From positions 1 to 41,473 of the IMG/VR virus record IMGVR_UViG_3300042465_005091: 41,473 nucleotides of DNA; one strand, written 5' to 3'. Every line of letters starts with the position of its first letter. Position 1 is the stretch's first letter. The notes under the pieces are model-generated. The model was given only the letters and a program-made list of their open reading frames with translations, was not told the origin of the DNA and did not search any database. Below are positions 41,423 to 41,473 of this stretch, piece by piece. Position numbers and translations under genes: made by a program. The DNA is from a virus.

Positions 41423-41473
41423 ATGAAAACTACTTTAAAACTATCATCTTTTTTAATCCTTACAGGTTTAACA
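41423..41473 (+). CDS. Start of a gene cut by the right window edge
   Basis: The ATG at 41423 opens MKTTLKLSSFLILTGLT before the window ends. A short basic N-terminus followed by a hydrophobic stretch looks like a signal peptide or a membrane anchor, so an exported or membrane protein is plausible. Only 17 codons are visible. Confidence 0.45.
   Translation, partial: MKTTLKLSSFLILTGLT

Noticed and set aside
1-41473. tRNA genes
   Set aside because: No cloverleaf with a GTTCRA arm and matching acceptor stem was found by eye; a tRNA search program would settle it.
1-41473. CRISPR array or integrase with attachment sites
   Set aside because: No regularly spaced identical repeats and no recombinase motif were seen; nothing points to a temperate module in this window.

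Overview
The window is a large part of the genome of a tailed phage, most likely a short-tailed (podovirus-like) phage of a Bacteroidota host. The DNA is very AT-rich. Genes usually lack a clear Shine-Dalgarno sequence and instead have A/T-rich leaders. Many transcription units carry TAnnTTTG -7 boxes, in several cases with a TTTG -33 box 19-20 bp upstream, which is the Bacteroidota promoter pattern. The late genes form one long minus-strand block with the order terminase, portal, scaffold-like protein, major capsid protein, short adaptor genes, a 1086-aa tail protein, a cupin-like protein, internal virion proteins, a 1989-aa giant virion protein and tail fibres. No DNA polymerase, primase, helicase, integrase, tRNA or CRISPR array is visible, so the replication genes lie outside the window or come from the host. 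Both edges cut genes: a tail fibre at the left and a small gene at the right.

Layout. 1-4644 (minus): tail fibre and receptor-binding genes, a 55-aa membrane protein and a small structural-like gene. 4679-5472 (minus): a small basic protein and a complete ferritin-like protein. 5485-18663 (minus): the giant polyvalent virion protein (NlpC/P60-like and ADP-ribosyltransferase-like modules), internal proteins, the cupin-like protein, the tail protein and adaptors. 18666-29827 (minus): head genes, terminase, a tandem GroES-like protein and a ribbon-helix-helix protein. 29860-31175: a glycosyltransferase (minus) and a lone monocistronic plus-strand gene with codon use like the capsid gene. 31234-32111 (minus): an OB-fold ssDNA-binding protein and a small gene, each with a matched promoter. 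32212-33158 (plus): a double helix-turn-helix protein preceded by a pseudoknot-forming leader. 33359-35580 (minus): small lysine-rich proteins and an HNH homing endonuclease. 35673-38959 (plus): lysis (M15 peptidase), MazG-like and small membrane genes, ended by a strong terminator. 38960-40124: a long repeat-rich, apparently noncoding region. 40125 to the end (plus): small unknown genes.

The most striking signals are (1) a phage ferritin with its ferroxidase residues intact inside the virion gene block; (2) a perfect palindrome, TTTAGA-N5-TCTAAA, found three times, upstream of two promoters at identical spacing and of a third exactly 10 bp (one helical turn) further out, which suggests a phage-encoded or host activator regulon; (3) a leader with a 9-bp pseudoknot helix before the helix-turn-helix gene; (4) a GroES-like protein with two GroES folds in one chain; and (5) the repeat-rich region at 39-40 kb, a candidate origin or regulatory locus. 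All functions are read from sequence patterns by eye; no database search was run.
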